Shown here: positions 50,920 to 51,942 of the stretch, piece by piece
How the letters are laid out: each line of letters starts with the position of its first letter
Numbering within the stretch: position 1 is the stretch's first letter
Assembly (NCBI RefSeq): GCF_024346355.1
Contig: NZ_JAGQCU010000020.1
Location: forward strand, 1 to 51,942
Length of the DNA stretch: 51,942 nucleotides
Reading direction: 5' to 3'
DNA from: Cyanobium sp. ATX 6A2
GTDB taxonomy: Bacteria > Cyanobacteriota > Cyanobacteriia > PCC-6307 > Cyanobiaceae
Notes under the pieces: model-generated
What the model saw: the letters and a program-made list of their open reading frames with translations, nothing else
Databases searched by the model: none
Told to the model about the DNA's origin: nothing
Program-made: the position numbers and the translations under genes

Positions 50920-51289
50920 GCGCATCAGGATCGCGCCCCCACTGAAGCGGTGTCGAGCCCGGCGATCATGCGTTTGCGCTCTTCAGCTGGGATGCAGCAG
51001 AAGCAGAAGGCAGTGGCCCAATGCAGCCAGCGCGGGTCGTGCGAGACGGCATCGCCGATCGCGGCCCGATCCCGTCTGGATCAGCCTGCTCGACGTTGAT
51101 ACGGGAGAGCGGCGCTCGGCCCAGCTCCCGCATGTGGTGGGCAAGCTGAAGGACCATGACCCGGCGCCACAACCAGTTCCGGCTCCTTTACTTGGCCCAC
51201 CACCAGCAGATGCAGACGGCAGTGCGCAGATTCGCTCCATTGCACGGGCTCAGCTATGCGTTAAGGTCAATACATCCCTCCCGAATCCC
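50920..51289. promoter_or_regulatory. upstream region of cyAbrB gene
   Basis: No complete gene is supported. A + strand frame near 51070-51250 reads DPVWISLLDVDTGERRSAQL and PHVVGKLKDHDPAPQP, natural-looking text that may be a gene remnant. The cyAbrB promoter should lie in the AT-richer part just before 51290 (TTAAGGTCAATACATCC). Confidence 0.35.
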
Positions 51290-51673
51290 ATGCTCACCGG
51301 CCCCGAACTGCTTGCCAAGGTCAAGGAATTTGGCGATGCCAGCAAGTCTGAACTGGTGCGCGAGTGCGGCTACGTGAGCAGCAAGAAGGACGGCAGCGAG
51401 CGGCTGAACTTCACCGCCTTCTATGAAGCCCTGCTGGAAGCCAAGGGCGTGACCCTAGGCGAAACGGGCCAGGGTCGGGGCAAGGCCGGCCGCAAGCTCA
51501 GCTATGAAACCAAGGTGCAGTTCAACGGCAACCTGCTGGTGGGCAAGGCCTACACCGCCCAGCTGGGCCTCCAGCCCGGCGATGAGTTCGAGATCAAGCT
51601 CGGCCGCAAACAGATCAAGCTCATGCCCATCGGGGCTGCCGACGAGGACGAGGCCGGAGCGGCGGCGGCGTGA
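51290..51673 (+). CDS. cyAbrB-type transcriptional regulator
   Basis: The 127-residue protein reads TGPELLAKVKEFGDASKSEL, VRECGYVSSKKDGSERLNFT and AFYEALLEAKGVTLG, then a basic linker (GQGRGKAGRKLSYETKVQFN) and the AbrB-like DNA-binding fold GNLLVGKAYTAQLGLQPGDE and FEIKLGRKQIKLMPIG. Cyanobacteria have this family in almost every genome. Members control carbon and nitrogen genes and bind DNA as dimers. The C-terminus is acidic. This gene is the best organism marker in the window. Confidence 0.92.
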   Translation: MLTGPELLAKVKEFGDASKSELVRECGYVSSKKDGSERLNFTAFYEALLEAKGVTLGETGQGRGKAGRKLSYETKVQFNGNLLVGKAYTAQLGLQPGDEFEIKLGRKQIKLMPIGAADEDEAGAAAA

Positions 51674-51763
51674 TCGTTCGTGAAGGCCGGCGTCGCCCGA
51701 TCGCGACCTTCAGCACACTTGAAACCAGGCGTCCGCGTTCCCACGACGCCGACATGAGCGCCG

Positions 51764-51813
51764 CCCGTCTGGCGCGGCAGCTCCGGAGAACCCCCGCGCC
51801 AGACGGGGGTTTT
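51764..51813 (+). terminator. intrinsic terminator with competing upstream hairpin
   Basis: AACCCCCG (51789-51796) pairs with CGGGGGTT (51804-51811) around CGCCAGA, followed by TTTT. In addition, CCCGTCTGGCGCGG (51764-51777) pairs perfectly with 51794-51807, which would exclude the terminator stem. It ends the cyAbrB transcript or acts as an attenuator. Confidence 0.7.
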
Positions 51814-51942
51814 CTCAGGGCCTATTAGAAGTCTGTCCCAGTAGCGCTGGCTCGCAGGTGCCGCCTGCGGTTTTGTGCGCAGGAACAGCTCCTGACCGTT
51901 GGCATCCCCGCTCGAAACCCCATCTGCTGCAACCGATCTGAT

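Noticed and set aside
1-51942. Enrichment of the cyanobacterial HIP1 octamer GCGATCGC
   Set aside because: Only a few copies were noticed (for example 9021, 28916, 32837, 49149), about what GC-rich sequence gives by chance.

Overview
The window reads as a GC-rich cyanobacterial chromosome of the Synechococcus/Cyanobium type. The strongest marker is a complete cyAbrB-type regulator at the right end (51290-51673). Few tRNA or core genes are visible. Almost all of the window looks like an integrated genomic island ending at a tRNA-Pro attachment site (49524-49571).

Left part (1-5320): a truncated pRiA4b ORF-3-like gene, a small membrane protein of lower GC, decayed sequence, and three unrecognised genes, the last with TPR repeats. 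Central left (5443-21952): a complete class 1 DISARM anti-phage locus on the + strand, in the order drmD (SNF2-type helicase), fic, drmMI (adenine methyltransferase), MNT/HEPN pair 1, a 43-codon chimeric scar ORF, MNT/HEPN pair 2, drmA (helicase), drmB (DUF1998), drmC (phospholipase D). Spacings and start/stop overlaps suggest one operon. The scar ORF joins a copy of the drmA start to a copy of the drmMI end. This suggests that two DISARM versions carrying different toxin-antitoxin pairs recombined here.

Right part (22000-49500): a phage-like element, mostly on the - strand. Read from its right end it holds a tyrosine integrase and an excisionase-like protein, a RHH-like protein and an HTH protein, a recombination module (ERF annealing protein, SSB-like protein, PD-(D/E)XK proteins), and a chain of tiny coupled genes including zinc ribbons and a DnaQ-type exonuclease. 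Next come a SLOG protein, small and large terminase, its own sigma factor, portal, a LysM protein and a scaffold-like protein. I cannot find a major capsid or tail gene, so the element is either a degraded prophage or a satellite that uses capsids from elsewhere. Between the sigma factor and the portal a low-GC + strand cassette (29959-32391) carries an AAA/TOPRIM ATPase, a HEPN-like protein and a small unknown protein. This looks like a second, less familiar defence or abortive-infection module.

The tRNA-Pro 3' fragment lies on the + strand at the right edge of the island, and I see no intact tRNA-Pro in the window. The intact copy should therefore lie beyond the left end, which would put DISARM, the phage-like genes and the ATPase cassette in one island or stack of islands. 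To the right of the att site lie a truncated DUF4326 gene, a Phd/VapC toxin-antitoxin pair and cyAbrB, probably the host chromosome.
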